Shown: positions 1 to 8,339 of the stretch, one piece after another
How positions within the stretch are numbered: the stretch's first letter is position 1
Layout of the letters: the number at the start of each line of letters is the position of its first letter
Source: JAKVCB01 sp963578605
GTDB lineage: Bacteria > Planctomycetota > Planctomycetia > Pirellulales > Lacipirellulaceae
NCBI GenBank assembly: GCA_963578605.1
Contig: CAUZEA010000041.1
Coordinates: 1 to 46,702 of the forward strand
Direction of reading: 5' to 3'
Length of the DNA: 46,702 bases
Translations under genes and position numbers: made by a program
The notes under the pieces: generated by a model
The model's database searches: none
What the model was told of the DNA's origin: nothing
The model's input: only the letters and a program-made list of their open reading frames with translations

Positions 1-130
1 GATATCGCTGAGTACTGCGAGGTTGATCGAGCACACGACACGCTCGACGCTCCGAAACCTTTTGTGGCCCCAAACGACGACGCACCTCGGTGGTCGTTCG
101 TCGTCGACGTTCGGGGCTTACCAGTTTTCC
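1..130 (-). CDS. IS3-family transposase OrfB, N-terminal part only
   Basis: Reading the minus strand in the frame one base back from OrfA gives KLVSPERRRR, then EVRRRLGPQKVSERRACRVL and DQPRSTQRY. This is the typical start of the DDE transposase (OrfB) of IS3-family elements. The frame is open to the left edge, so the catalytic DDE core lies outside the window. It has no start codon of its own, which fits production as an OrfA-OrfB fusion by -1 frameshifting, as is known for IS3 elements. I do not see the classical A-AAA-AAG slippery heptamer; the run near the junction is GGAAAAC. Whether the element is active cannot be judged here. Confidence 0.75.
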
Positions 131-396
131 TGCGCGGCTTCCTTGGGGATCTCCATATCAAGAGCCTGCTCCGCCACCGTCTTCTTCAGCCGAGCATTCT
201 CTTTTTGGAGGGCTTTCAGTTCCTGCGCCATCTCCGGCTGCATACCTCCATATTTCTGGCGCCAACGGTAATACGTCTGTTCGGAAATCCCAAGCACCTT
301 GCAAGCATCAGGAACCGTCTTCCCTTTACCAAGCTCGACATCCGCTCGGCGTAATTTCGCAATAATCTGATCCACCGTGTGTCGCTTCTGTGACAT
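118..396 (-). CDS. IS3-family transposase OrfA (helix-turn-helix)
   Basis: This 92-residue protein begins MSQKRHTVDQIIAKLRRADV and contains the helix-turn-helix core ISEQTYYRWRQKYGG followed by a leucine-zipper-like stretch (LKALQKENARLKKTVAEQAL). That is the standard OrfA of IS3-family elements, which binds the terminal inverted repeats. The ending QENW followed by a stop matches the usual OrfA end, so it looks intact. An AAAGGA ribosome binding site lies 9 bases before the ATG. OrfB continues leftward in the -1 frame and leaves the window. Confidence 0.9.
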   Translation of the reverse strand: MSQKRHTVDQIIAKLRRADVELGKGKTVPDACKVLGISEQTYYRWRQKYGGMQPEMAQELKALQKENARLKKTVAEQALDMEIPKEAAQENW

Positions 397-440
397 CGCA
401 AAGAATCCTTTCCCGGCCTCTGGCCGGACTGGATTCTCTC

Positions 441-474
441 ACTTAACCTGGAGCAAGTTTAGGGGAGGACGTCA
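441..474 (-). repeat. Candidate terminal inverted repeat of the IS3 element
   Basis: Upstream of OrfA the minus strand reads TGACGTCCTCCCCTAAAC followed by TTGCTCCAGG, resembling the TG-initiated ends of IS3-family elements. The opposite end is outside the window, so neither the inverted-repeat match nor the target-site duplication can be verified. The outer boundary near 474 is approximate. Confidence 0.45.
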
Positions 475-641
475 GGTAAGGTCAGTGTGTGGTCGAGACT
501 TCCTGCGCACTATAGAGGACACATCCAAGGTACCTCGCAGCCCCATAGGGGGCTGCGGGCAAAACCTTGCCCCCGCACTAGCGACAGGTCATACTGGCCA
601 GTGGTATTCCGCAGGAGGTCCCTTTTCGCTGGAGTCCACTA

Positions 642-1186
642 ATGCGTCTGACCACACTGTTTCTGATCGCCGCTTTCGCGGCGTCTACTGTGGATGCTGC
701 TTCGTATCAGAAGATTGACGGTAGGATTGTTGATCCGATACAGAGCGTCGCAGGTGGAAACTCCCCTATACAGGAAACAATCTGGAATCCTACGCGGACC
801 TGAGGGTCGCGAGCCTGTCCGACGCGGACCTGTCCGGCGCGGACGTGACGGGCTCAGATCTCAGAAGGGCTCTACACCCAAAAACCGCCACTTGGACCAA
901 CTCTTATTACTACACCGACAACTTACCCGACTGGCACTCTGACATGGATCAAGCATGGCGTGACTCGGTGGGCATCCTGGCGATTGATCCAGCCAGCGGC
1001 GACGGCGTTTTCGATGCAGCCGACTACACAGTGTGGCAAGATAACGGGGGCGACCAGATCGACTACCGGACCTGGAAAGACAATTTCGGCCAGCCTATCG
1101 CCAGTGGTTCAGGGGCAGAACCCACCACGCTCCTGTTAGCCCTCTTGGCCCTGACCGCCGTGCCGCTTCGAGTGCGGCACGGGTGA
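642..1186 (+). pseudogene. Frameshifted secreted protein with dockerin-like segment and PEP-CTERM tail
   Basis: The first frame starts at ATG 642 with a signal peptide (MRLTTLFLIAAFAASTVDAA) and reaches a stop at 801-803. The +1 frame, which opens within that stretch, continues as PYTGNNLESYADLRVASLSD, ADLSGADVTGSDLRRAL (pentapeptide-repeat-like A(D/N)LxxAxL pattern), then GDGVFDAADYTVWQDNGG and DYRTWKDNFGQ, the calcium-binding, dockerin-like segment common in planctomycete secreted proteins. It ends with EPTTLLLALLALTAVPLR, a PEP-CTERM type sorting signal recognised by exosortases. The shift lies near 760-775 in a C-rich run. Either the gene is decayed or the assembly has a one-base error; restoring one base would give about 181 residues. 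Confidence 0.75.
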
Positions 1187-1493
1187 TGTGTGGCTGAGGG
1201 CCTGTGCAGGCCGCGTAGCGACGGATAATCGCAGCTTTTCACCCGTGTTGATCTGCATCGGGTGGAGGATGGCCAGACTAACTGACTCTGAATCAGTTGG
1301 GCCGGTATCCTACACTAGAATGCCGCCGCGTTACGCAGGGTCACCCGGCCACCCAGTGCCGTCACTAGGATAACCGGGGTGGGTCGAGTTCAAGCGGCTG
1401 GCATATCGATCCGGTGGATGACGTATGCCCGGCAAGGATAGGATAGAACCCGCTGGATATGGCCGATGTAAACGCGTTTACACGGGGGGAACG
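1187..1493 (+). other. Gene-free stretch upstream of the first FGE-fold gene
   Basis: I see no supported gene. The short open frames have no ribosome binding sites or recognisable sequence. The stretch contains the first copy of a block repeated before the next gene (1373-1408). A GGGGGGA purine run sits directly before the ATG at 1494. Confidence 0.5.
1373..1408 (+). repeat. Upstream repeat block, copy A
   Basis: This 36-base block starts ACCGGGGTGGGTCGAGTT and ends GGCATATCG. It is nearly repeated at 2458-2494, which lies in front of the paralogous FGE-fold gene at 2729. Duplication with the downstream gene suggests that the copied unit included upstream DNA. A regulatory role is only a guess. 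Confidence 0.6.
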
Positions 1494-2417
1494 ATGAACC
1501 GCTTACCGTATTTGTGGGTAGCCTTGGTGTTGTGTATTTCCGCGTGCACTCGCACTGAACAATCGGCAGCGCCTGAGGCGGACCAGACGCAGTCGCTGTC
1601 TCCTGCCGTTTCTCCGTCTTCGCCGACTGATCCACCGCAACCGCCGGTCGTTGCTCCGTTTGATAGTGATCAAGCCAAAGCCCATCAGAATGCTTGGGCA
1701 GATCACCTTGGCGTGCCTGTCCAAACCACGAACTCCATTGGCATGAAACTCAACCTGATCCCACCGGGTGAGTTTATGATGGGGAGCCCGGAGCGGGAGG
1801 CAGGTCACCAAGACGACGAAACCCAACATCTGGTAAAGGTCACGAAGCCTTTTTACTTGAGCGTGTATGAAGTGACGCAACAGCAGTACGAACGGGTAAT
1901 GGGTAACAATTCCAGCAAGAGTAAAGGTACGACCAAATCGGTTGCAATGGCGAGTTGGAACGATGCGGTAGCGTTTTGCCACAAGCTGAGCGAGCAGGAA
2001 GGCGACCAATACCGTTTACCGACCGAAGCCGAGTGGGAATACGCATGCCGCGCAGGGACGACGACGATTTACAGCTTTGGGGATGATACGAGGGAGTTGC
2101 CACAGTACGCATGGTACAATGATAACTCGAACAATAGCACGCATCCGGTTGGCGAGTTGAAACCCAACCCATGGGGCCTTTATGACATGCACGGCAACGT
2201 GTGGGAATGGTGCCAGGACTGGTACGCAGCCTATAGGAGCACGGAAGTGCTCAGCGACCCGAAGAGGCCTGCACAGGGCGTACGCCGCGTGTTGCGTGGC
2301 GGGGTGTTCTTCACTCGGCCGGCCTACCTCCGGGCTGCCGACCGCCACAACGACCTACCGGTCCCTTTCCATACTTATGGTTTTCGTGTAGCCAGAACTT
2401 ACCCCTTATCACCTTAA
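1494..2417 (+). CDS. FGE-sulfatase-fold (SUMF1/PvdO-type) lipoprotein
   Basis: The ATG at 1494 follows a GGGGGGA site and gives a lipoprotein signal, MNRLPYLWVALVLCISACTR, with lipobox ISAC; the frame opens upstream at 1425 but has no such signal there. After a Pro/Ser-rich linker comes the FGE-sulfatase domain: NSIGMKLNLIPPGEFMMGSP, YEVTQQQYERVMG, YRLPTEAEWEYACRAGT, GLYDMHGNVWEWCQDWY, and the ending VRRVLRGG...GFRVAR. The family includes formylglycine-generating enzymes and non-enzymatic relatives. The C-terminal RVLRGGVFFTRPAYLRAADR region lacks the paired cysteines of true FGE, so a sulfatase-activating role is unlikely. Predicted lipid-anchored and exported. A closely similar paralogue follows at 2729. 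Confidence 0.88.
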   Translation: MNRLPYLWVALVLCISACTRTEQSAAPEADQTQSLSPAVSPSSPTDPPQPPVVAPFDSDQAKAHQNAWADHLGVPVQTTNSIGMKLNLIPPGEFMMGSPEREAGHQDDETQHLVKVTKPFYLSVYEVTQQQYERVMGNNSSKSKGTTKSVAMASWNDAVAFCHKLSEQEGDQYRLPTEAEWEYACRAGTTTIYSFGDDTRELPQYAWYNDNSNNSTHPVGELKPNPWGLYDMHGNVWEWCQDWYAAYRSTEVLSDPKRPAQGVRRVLRGGVFFTRPAYLRAADRHNDLPVPFHTYGFRVARTYPLSP

Positions 2418-2457
2418 CTACTTTACCCATTGCCCGGCATAGCCGGGGCGAAGTTTG

Positions 2458-2494
2458 ACCGGGGGTGGGTCGAGTTTGGGCGGTTGTCACATCG
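2458..2494 (+). repeat. Upstream repeat block, copy B
   Basis: Second copy of the block at 1373-1408, beginning ACCGGGGGTGGGTCGAG and ending CACATCG. It lies between the two FGE-fold genes. The 3' flanks of the two genes are also alike (AGCCAGAACTTACC near 2391 and GGCCAGAACTTACA near 3539, each followed by a GCCGGG-containing stretch). Both flanks were therefore part of the duplicated unit. Confidence 0.6.
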
Positions 2495-2728
2495 CAGAAT
2501 CGTCTGTCCCCGCGTGCACATTTTCTGCATAAGTTAGAACGCCAGACCACGCGGGCTCTCAGGGTGTCCGCCATCCGGCAGGTACTATCTGACCGTCCGT
2601 ATGCCACCTAGCAGGCAAACGTATCAGAAGTGCAGACAGTCCTTGTTTGTTTCTTGCGGCGTCCATCCGCCAACGCCTAAAATCAAGGGATCGGAATCGA
2701 ATCCAGCTACTGCTCAGAAAGTGATGCC

Positions 2729-3565
2729 ATGAAACGACTGATTCTTTTCCTGTTGATGTCGTGCCTTGCCGGTCGCGAGGCGGAGGCAGATCCACCACCG
2801 GCCGTTGCTCCGTTTGATGCCGGTCAAGCCAAAGCCCATCAAAAAGCATGGGCAGATCACCTCGGCGTGCCTGTTCAAATCACGAACTCCATCGGCATGA
2901 AACTCAACCTGATCCCACCGGGTGAGTTTACGATGGGGAGCCCTGCGTCGGAGCCGGGGCGTTACCGCGACGAAACCCAACATCTGGTAAAGATCACGAA
3001 GCCATTCTATTTAGGCGTGCACGAAGTGACGCAAGCTCAGTACGAGCGAGTGATGGGTAACAATCCCAGCCTTCACAAAGGCGAGGACCAACCTGTCGAA
3101 CAAGTCAGTTGGAATGATGCTGTCGAGTTTTTTCGCAGGCTGAGCGAGCAGGAAGGCGTGGACTTTCGCCTACCGACCGAAGCGGAGTGGGAATACGTAT
3201 GCCGTGCGGGAACGACTACCGCTTGCAGTTTTGGGGACGATGCTTTCCAGCTTGGCGAGTACGCATGGTATGGCGGTAGTGAAACACACGCAGTTGGCGA
3301 AAAACTACCCAACCGGTGGGGCCTGTACGATATGCACGGCAACGTGGGGGAATGGTGCCAGGACTGTTACGGTCCTTATGAGAGCCTGAAGGTGGTTAAC
3401 GACCCAACAGGTCCTGCACATGGCCGTCACCGTGTGTTGCGTGGCGCGGCGTTCCACACTCGTCCAGAATCTGTCCGTTCCGCCCTCCGCGTCCTCTACC
3501 GGCCGGACCTCCGTAGCTTCGCTCATGGTTTTCGTTTGGCCAGAACTTACAACTCATCGCCCTGA
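2729..3565 (+). CDS. FGE-sulfatase-fold (SUMF1/PvdO-type) secreted protein, paralogue
   Basis: The protein has 278 residues with a short signal peptide (MKRLILFLLMSCLAGREAEA) and the same domain as its neighbour: NSIGMKLNLIPPGEFTMGSP, HEVTQAQYERVMGNNPS, FRLPTEAEWEYVCRAGT, GLYDMHGNVGEWCQDCY and RVLRGAAFHTRPESVRSALR...GFRLAR. It lacks the long Pro/Ser linker and lipobox of the first copy. Nearly identical stretches such as AWADHLGVPVQ show a recent tandem duplication. The catalytic cysteine pair of formylglycine-generating enzyme is absent here too. Function is probably binding or structural; the substrate is unknown. Confidence 0.87.
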   Translation: MKRLILFLLMSCLAGREAEADPPPAVAPFDAGQAKAHQKAWADHLGVPVQITNSIGMKLNLIPPGEFTMGSPASEPGRYRDETQHLVKITKPFYLGVHEVTQAQYERVMGNNPSLHKGEDQPVEQVSWNDAVEFFRRLSEQEGVDFRLPTEAEWEYVCRAGTTTACSFGDDAFQLGEYAWYGGSETHAVGEKLPNRWGLYDMHGNVGEWCQDCYGPYESLKVVNDPTGPAHGRHRVLRGAAFHTRPESVRSALRVLYRPDLRSFAHGFRLARTYNSSP

Positions 3566-3811
3566 CAACTTTACCTGACGCAGCCGGGTCGTAGTTCGGC
3601 AAAGGCCGTGTGCCGACATCGGTGGCCCATACGAGCGGGAAATTGGAATATCGGGATTCGAAATCGGGGAACGAACACGGTCAGCAGAACTTGAAATTTT
3701 GGGCTTGTGCCGGTGGCGTGATTGAACTGATAACTGGCATTAGCCATACATTGCGTTTTCCGTGTCGCTCATAATTGAAAGAGGTCTCAATCGAACCAAA
3801 GGAGGTGCTTT

Positions 3812-4096
3812 ATGCCTAAGGGAGTTATTTTGGTGGACTACACGGATCAAGGGCGATGTGCAATCAAGGATTCGCCTGATCGAGTCGAGGCGGCCAAGGC
3901 CGAGGCGGCGAAACTGGGCGTCCAAGTCAAAGACGCCTTCTTTACACCAGGTGGAGCGCATGATGGTGCACTTGTCGTCGAAGCGGAATCCCCTGAGCCT
4001 ATTCTCAAGTTGATGTCGATCATCCAGTCGGCAGGCTACGTGAAGATGACATTTGTCCGGTCTTTTTCGATCGAAGAGATGCGCAAGGTGCTCTAA
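3812..4096 (+). CDS. GYD-domain protein
   Basis: This 94-residue protein starts MPKGVILVDYTDQGRCAIKD and shows the GYD-family pattern: an N-terminal beta strand, a helix rich in Glu/Ala/Lys (RVEAAKAEAAKLGVQVKDAF), a GGAHDGALVVEAESPEPILK segment and a closing GYVKMTFVRSFSIEEM. The family is a small ferredoxin-like fold of unknown function. An AAAGGAGG site lies just ahead of the start, so translation is probably efficient. It appears monocistronic, between the FGE-fold genes and a Tat-exported protein. Confidence 0.8.
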   Translation: MPKGVILVDYTDQGRCAIKDSPDRVEAAKAEAAKLGVQVKDAFFTPGGAHDGALVVEAESPEPILKLMSIIQSAGYVKMTFVRSFSIEEMRKVL

Positions 4097-4273
4097 GTCA
4101 ACGATCAGTTCTCAAAGGTATTTGTGTTGGGGGGCTGGAACGCAGTTAAAGCGTCGTTTAATTGCGGCTGGGGATAAGTAGGTGAGAATCCTAATCCCGC
4201 GACCAGCGGTGGTATGCATTCAGCTCTATTTGCTGCGATATTGATGTTCGCTGAATAGAAAGAGGAACCGACG

Positions 4274-4747
4274 ATGAGTAGGCGCAAGGATGAAATAACG
4301 AGACGGCAGGTAATGGGTGTCGGGCTGGTCAGCGGAACAGCGATCGCCGCGGGCGCCGGCCTTACGAGCGGTTGTGTTGACTCCCGCAGCCACACATTCA
4401 CGCTCAACCTTGATGACAAACTGCTCAGCGTCGATGACATCCGGGCCGAGGCAATCGGAAACACCCTGGTGGGCACTCTGTACGACGGCGAGCGGTACGA
4501 GCTCTACCTCCGGCCCGACGGTACCGCCTTTCTACGCATCGAAGGGGGCCGGTTCGAGACCGGGAGCTGGGAACTGTTCGACGACGGACAGATCACGTCG
4601 AAGTGGCCCACCATCGCCCAGGGTAAGCTCCTCGCGCACAGGTACTACCGCACCGGTCCCGGCGCATACACCAATCTTGAGACCAGCAGTATGCGGTGGA
4701 GTAACTTCACGATCGAGCCCGGCGACAGTCGCGGCCTGCAGACCTGA
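4274..4747 (+). CDS. Secreted Tat-type, probably lipid-anchored protein of unknown function
   Basis: The 157-residue protein begins with a Lys/Arg-rich stretch and a twin-arginine-like motif (TRRQVMGVGLVSGTAIAAGA), followed by LTSGC, which could serve as a lipobox. An AGAGGA site precedes the ATG. The mature part is beta-rich (LVGTLYDGERYELYLRPDGT, FETGSWELFDDGQITSKWP) and could form a small beta-barrel or lipocalin-like fold. I do not recognise a family. No neighbour suggests a role. Confidence 0.7.
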   Translation: MSRRKDEITRRQVMGVGLVSGTAIAAGAGLTSGCVDSRSHTFTLNLDDKLLSVDDIRAEAIGNTLVGTLYDGERYELYLRPDGTAFLRIEGGRFETGSWELFDDGQITSKWPTIAQGKLLAHRYYRTGPGAYTNLETSSMRWSNFTIEPGDSRGLQT

Positions 4748-4985
4748 TCCGGGCATAACTATCCGGGAAAACTGTCATGATCTGCGTACGGTGTCCTGCC
4801 GGGGAGTGCGCGGGGCTGCTACACCACATTCTCTGCCAATTTGAGATAGCCACCTGGTGCACGTTCGTTAACGCCCGGGGGTAAAGACGCTCTTCCTTGC
4901 CAAAACCAGCCAGCGAGAAAACGGCTGTGTGAAATCGCTGGCCAGAACTTTGCCGGAGGAACTCTTAAACAGGCAACAGACCCAC

Positions 4986-5924
4986 TTACGGAATTCGGAT
5001 TGTAATTCCTGTTCCTACGAAGTAGTCATCAGAATCTTTGGTGAGCCCAACACCTCCGCGGACATCGAGCTGTACATTATCATTCAACAGCAATGTGAAG
5101 CCACCGTTGTAATAGTGCTCGACCACTGCAACATCTGCCGAATGTGGGAACAGTCCAAACCATTCTGAATAGGCCCCCAAATTATCCAACAAACTGATTC
5201 CGACGGCAAACGATTGGGCAAATTCCGTGTACGCGTGATCGGTCTCATCGATCGCACGATTACCTTGGGTGGATCCACCACACGAAAAGATGTCGTTGAT
5301 CTCCCAGCTATAGAGCCAGTTCAAACCAAACAACCATTCTTCTGCAGACAAATCGTCACTTCCTGTTGGCATGGTCATTTGAGGAACCAATGCCATCTCA
5401 GGCAAAATCCTTTCTTGGGGCGTTAAACCAATTTTGAACCCAAAGTAAAGGTCTTCGGTTCCAGTAGCCGAACCCGTGAGTTCTCCGAAAGTATCGGTCT
5501 CGTCAACTGGGTTAAGAGCGAGGCGAAGTTCAAGCCACTCGGCAAAAATTCCCTGGCGAATCAAAAACTCCCCGAACGAGTGTGATTCAACGGTTCTACC
5601 ATTCTCCTTGTCATACGTGTAGGTATATCCCATCTCTAATTGAGAGACACCACGGCCAACGGTCGATGCGGCCTCCGTGAAGTCGGGACGATCGGTGACG
5701 AGTGGCTCATTCAGATCGGGACCACCTGAAAAACTGGTTCCGTAACTCCATTGGAGCAACGTCCCAGGGTTACAACGTTTGCAACCGCACCCCGATGAAC
5801 AACTAGCAGACTTTGGAAACAAACAGCAGCTTGTGCATGGCTCGACAGCTTCAAGCCAACGATCCGCAGGGAAAGCGACCGCAAGACTGGCAAACACTGT
5901 TGTCAAGAACAAGCAACGGTGCAT
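4986..5924 (-). CDS. Outer-membrane beta-barrel-type protein with Cys-rich N-terminus
   Basis: I chose the start at 5924 because it yields a signal peptide (MHRCLFLTTVFASLAVAF); the frame is open further upstream. The mature N-terminus has a cysteine cluster (CTSCCLFPKSASCSSGCGCK then RC) of about 25 residues. The rest resembles the 'MetA-pathway of phenol degradation' outer-membrane family: VTDRPDFTEAASTVGRG, QLEMGYTYTYD, FGEFLIRQGIFAEWLELRL, TGTEDLYFGFKIGL, and a closing strand pattern VQLDVRGGVGLTKDSDDYFV, GTGITIRIP. Predicted location is the outer membrane, as a channel or transporter of unknown substrate. The Cys cluster is unusual for this family and could bind metal or form disulfides. 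Confidence 0.78.
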   Translation of the reverse strand: MHRCLFLTTVFASLAVAFPADRWLEAVEPCTSCCLFPKSASCSSGCGCKRCNPGTLLQWSYGTSFSGGPDLNEPLVTDRPDFTEAASTVGRGVSQLEMGYTYTYDKENGRTVESHSFGEFLIRQGIFAEWLELRLALNPVDETDTFGELTGSATGTEDLYFGFKIGLTPQERILPEMALVPQMTMPTGSDDLSAEEWLFGLNWLYSWEINDIFSCGGSTQGNRAIDETDHAYTEFAQSFAVGISLLDNLGAYSEWFGLFPHSADVAVVEHYYNGGFTLLLNDNVQLDVRGGVGLTKDSDDYFVGTGITIRIP

Positions 5925-6550
5925 GGGAGCAACTCGGAACAAAGAATAGACCAGAAAAATAAAGAGATTCGGTTGTAACAGTGATAGGTATCGTTTGAAA
6001 TTGCCCCAAAAAACAGCAAAATGAGGAATAATTGTGGTTCGGTCAAAATGTCTGCACAAGGTTCGCAATCTCTCCAGGATCCTGTGTATCTCTACTCCAC
6101 CAAAATCCTGGCCCGGCGGTGACAGCAATCAACAACTTTTACGCGAATAGTCTGCCACCCACTAGCTTCCTGAGTGGTTGCAGTGACAGCACCAGAAAAA
6201 CGACCTGCCGGTTGCCGGCAAGGAGCCCCGCCGCGCGGGTGCATGCACGAATGGCCAGGTCACCAGGAGCAGTTGACGCACATTCCACATCCCGACGCAT
6301 CATTGCCGTCCATGGCAAGTGTTTCTGGTGCCAACGTCAAAACCAGCGACGACTTAGTCATCCCAATCGGAAGCGGAATCGCGGTTGTTCGCTTGTGGAA
6401 GAAAGAGCTCACCAGCGTGTGTGCCATAGCCGAACCGTCGATCGGATCATTTTGCCATCACATTTCGACAACGCAATCCGACTAAGCCTGTTTTCCGCTC
6501 CCAGGCAAATCCCGCGGCAAACGCCATGCTTGCATCTTCTCAAGGTCGAT
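5925..6550. other. Gene-poor stretch with one possible small minus-strand ORF
   Basis: No gene here can be supported with confidence. On the minus strand 6427-6260 there is a 55-codon frame starting MAHTLVSSFF and ending ASGCGMCVNCSW before a stop. Its Cys pattern resembles the SSGCGCKRC segment of the downstream barrel protein, but there is no ribosome binding site. The long plus-strand frame across 6032-6763 overlaps the HAD gene and looks non-coding. Confidence 0.35.
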
Positions 6551-7534
6551 TCAAAGGATTGCCTCTGCCCGCGTTTCGGCCGAACGCTCCAACAAGATTT
6601 CGGGGTAGAGTGCCGCCAACTGTTCGTTTTCCAGCAACGCCTGGAAATCAGAGTCGGTGGCGAGCACTGGTTGGGTTCCCTTGCCGCCGGTATTAGCATA
6701 GTTGCGCGCCGCGTTCACCCAATCGGGTACATCCCAAACCAGTCGATAACCGCTCCGCTGTAGCTTGCGGAGCACAAAGGTCCGCTCTTTCCGTGCTCGA
6801 AAAACAGAACTTGGGCAAACCAACACGCTCAGACCTCCCGGTCTCACGGCTTCGAAGAGGGCTCGATCGGGGCGACTATTCCCAATGGCTGCTATAATTC
6901 GCTTGCCACTCTGCTGAAAAATCGGGCTCACAACGTCGCGTTTTCCTTCAATCGTCACGTTAAGGTGATCGACCGTTCCGGTGAACTTTTGACTCCTCCG
7001 GTCAACTCCGTAAAGACTTCCACGGACAAAAATCCGCCTGGTCAAAACCCCCTGGTCAGCCAGCAGTCGAACACATTCCTCAGTTTGTACCTGCTCAGAA
7101 CCGGTAACAAGCACTACATTCGCACTGGCTGTTAACCGTTGCAACAGGTTGACCGCACCGGTATGCCACAATCGTTTGACGCGCAACAATTGAGTACGAT
7201 AGTCGCTGCGAAGTGTTTCGACTTCAGTTCCATGAAGAATCGCCGCAGCAAGATAGTGAAGCTCCGAAAAAAGATGTTTGTAACGGCGTCTCTGTTCACT
7301 GTAAATCGTCCGCAACGCCCATAATTTCGTGATATTGACCAAGAACTGTAATGCCTTGTGGGCATTGAATGGTTCCTGGAACGTGAGCTTCTTGATGTAG
7401 TCCGGTATCAACAGGCGGACCATGCGGATCATCGGTAAAACGTCCCCGCGCATTGTCCCGTCGACATCGACCAGAACAATGGGTAACTCATCCTCTTCGC
7501 TGGGAATTGACTGCCAACAGTAATCCATCATCAT
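6551..7534 (-). CDS. HAD-superfamily phosphatase-like protein
   Basis: A 327-residue protein with the HAD motifs in order: motif I IVLVDVDGTMRGD near residue 22 (nucleophile Asp and DxDGT), motif II NVVLVTGSEQ near residue 140, a Lys in EGKRDVV as motif III, and motif IV AIGNSRPDRALFEA near residue 217. The large helical insert between motifs I and II (about residues 35-130) suggests a type I cap, as in phosphoserine-phosphatase-like members. Likely a soluble phosphatase of unknown substrate. There is no signal peptide. It seems to be transcribed alone. Confidence 0.82.
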   Translation of the reverse strand: MMMDYCWQSIPSEEDELPIVLVDVDGTMRGDVLPMIRMVRLLIPDYIKKLTFQEPFNAHKALQFLVNITKLWALRTIYSEQRRRYKHLFSELHYLAAAILHGTEVETLRSDYRTQLLRVKRLWHTGAVNLLQRLTASANVVLVTGSEQVQTEECVRLLADQGVLTRRIFVRGSLYGVDRRSQKFTGTVDHLNVTIEGKRDVVSPIFQQSGKRIIAAIGNSRPDRALFEAVRPGGLSVLVCPSSVFRARKERTFVLRKLQRSGYRLVWDVPDWVNAARNYANTGGKGTQPVLATDSDFQALLENEQLAALYPEILLERSAETRAEAIL

Positions 7535-8339
7535 TTAACCAGATACGGAGAATTGAATTGCAGTTTCAGCCAGATCGCTGGTCGGTTCGCAACCTGCTTG
7601 CCTCAGCGATTCAACGAATTTGACCAGCGGCCCTATTGCAAAATAAAAGTTGTAAATCATGGGGCAGTTATTCTACCTGCAGGCTCGATGGCTGCCAGTC
7701 TTGTCCGGATCCCGCTTCTCCGGTTCCAGAGATGCAGCTAATACCGTCATCGTTGCCCCTCCAACAGACAGTTCAATTTCGCAAAAACCTCATCACATCT
7801 TTACACGGTTATGGCCGTTTCTTTCACAAATTCACACTAGTATAGAAGGATGTTGTCCCGTCCACACCAACTTCACAGGAGCGACAAATCACAGCAATCC
7901 AAAACGCAAACTGGGAGGACGAAGAAAACGCCCATGTCGTTCAGCTGGCCGTTGAGTATTTACAAACCCCAAGTGAGACCGAAATCGAAAGCCCAGCCCC
8001 ACGTCGACCTGTTCATCGAAGCTGCCATCCAGGCACAAAGCACGTATTTCTGCCTCACCACAAATCGCCAGTTTGACAATCGTTTCCCAGCGGCAAGATG
8101 CTTCACCCAGTTGGTTTTCCTCGGTCCCGCAAACAAGCTGGTTGGATACCCGGGCCAACCTACGTATACTGATCATCTCAGGGATGGGCACCTCCGGGCT
8201 AGACCATTTTGGATCACGACAAAGTAACTACCGTAGTTCCTCACGTTACTTTTACCGATGCTTTGATAAATTTTGCGACCGGAGCAAAATGAAACCTGAC
8301 GAATTCAATCCTGCTACGTACCATCACAAGGAGCTTGAT
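7535..8339. other. Gene-poor stretch with a possible short coding remnant
   Basis: No complete gene is supported. On the plus strand around 7879-8000, one frame reads ERQITAIQNANWEDEENAHV then VQLAVEYLQTPSETEIE, which looks protein-like. It lacks a start codon and is closed by stops on both sides, so it could be a relic or chance. The minus-strand frame 8191-7889 has no ribosome binding site or recognisable sequence. Confidence 0.3.

Noticed and set aside
118..396. Internal frameshift as a sign of a broken transposase
   Set aside because: OrfA ends at the usual place and OrfB follows in the -1 frame, the normal organisation of IS3-family elements.
6032..6763. Long plus-strand open frame of 243 codons
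   Set aside because: It overlaps the HAD gene on the other strand, has irregular composition and no ribosome binding site or recognisable motif.
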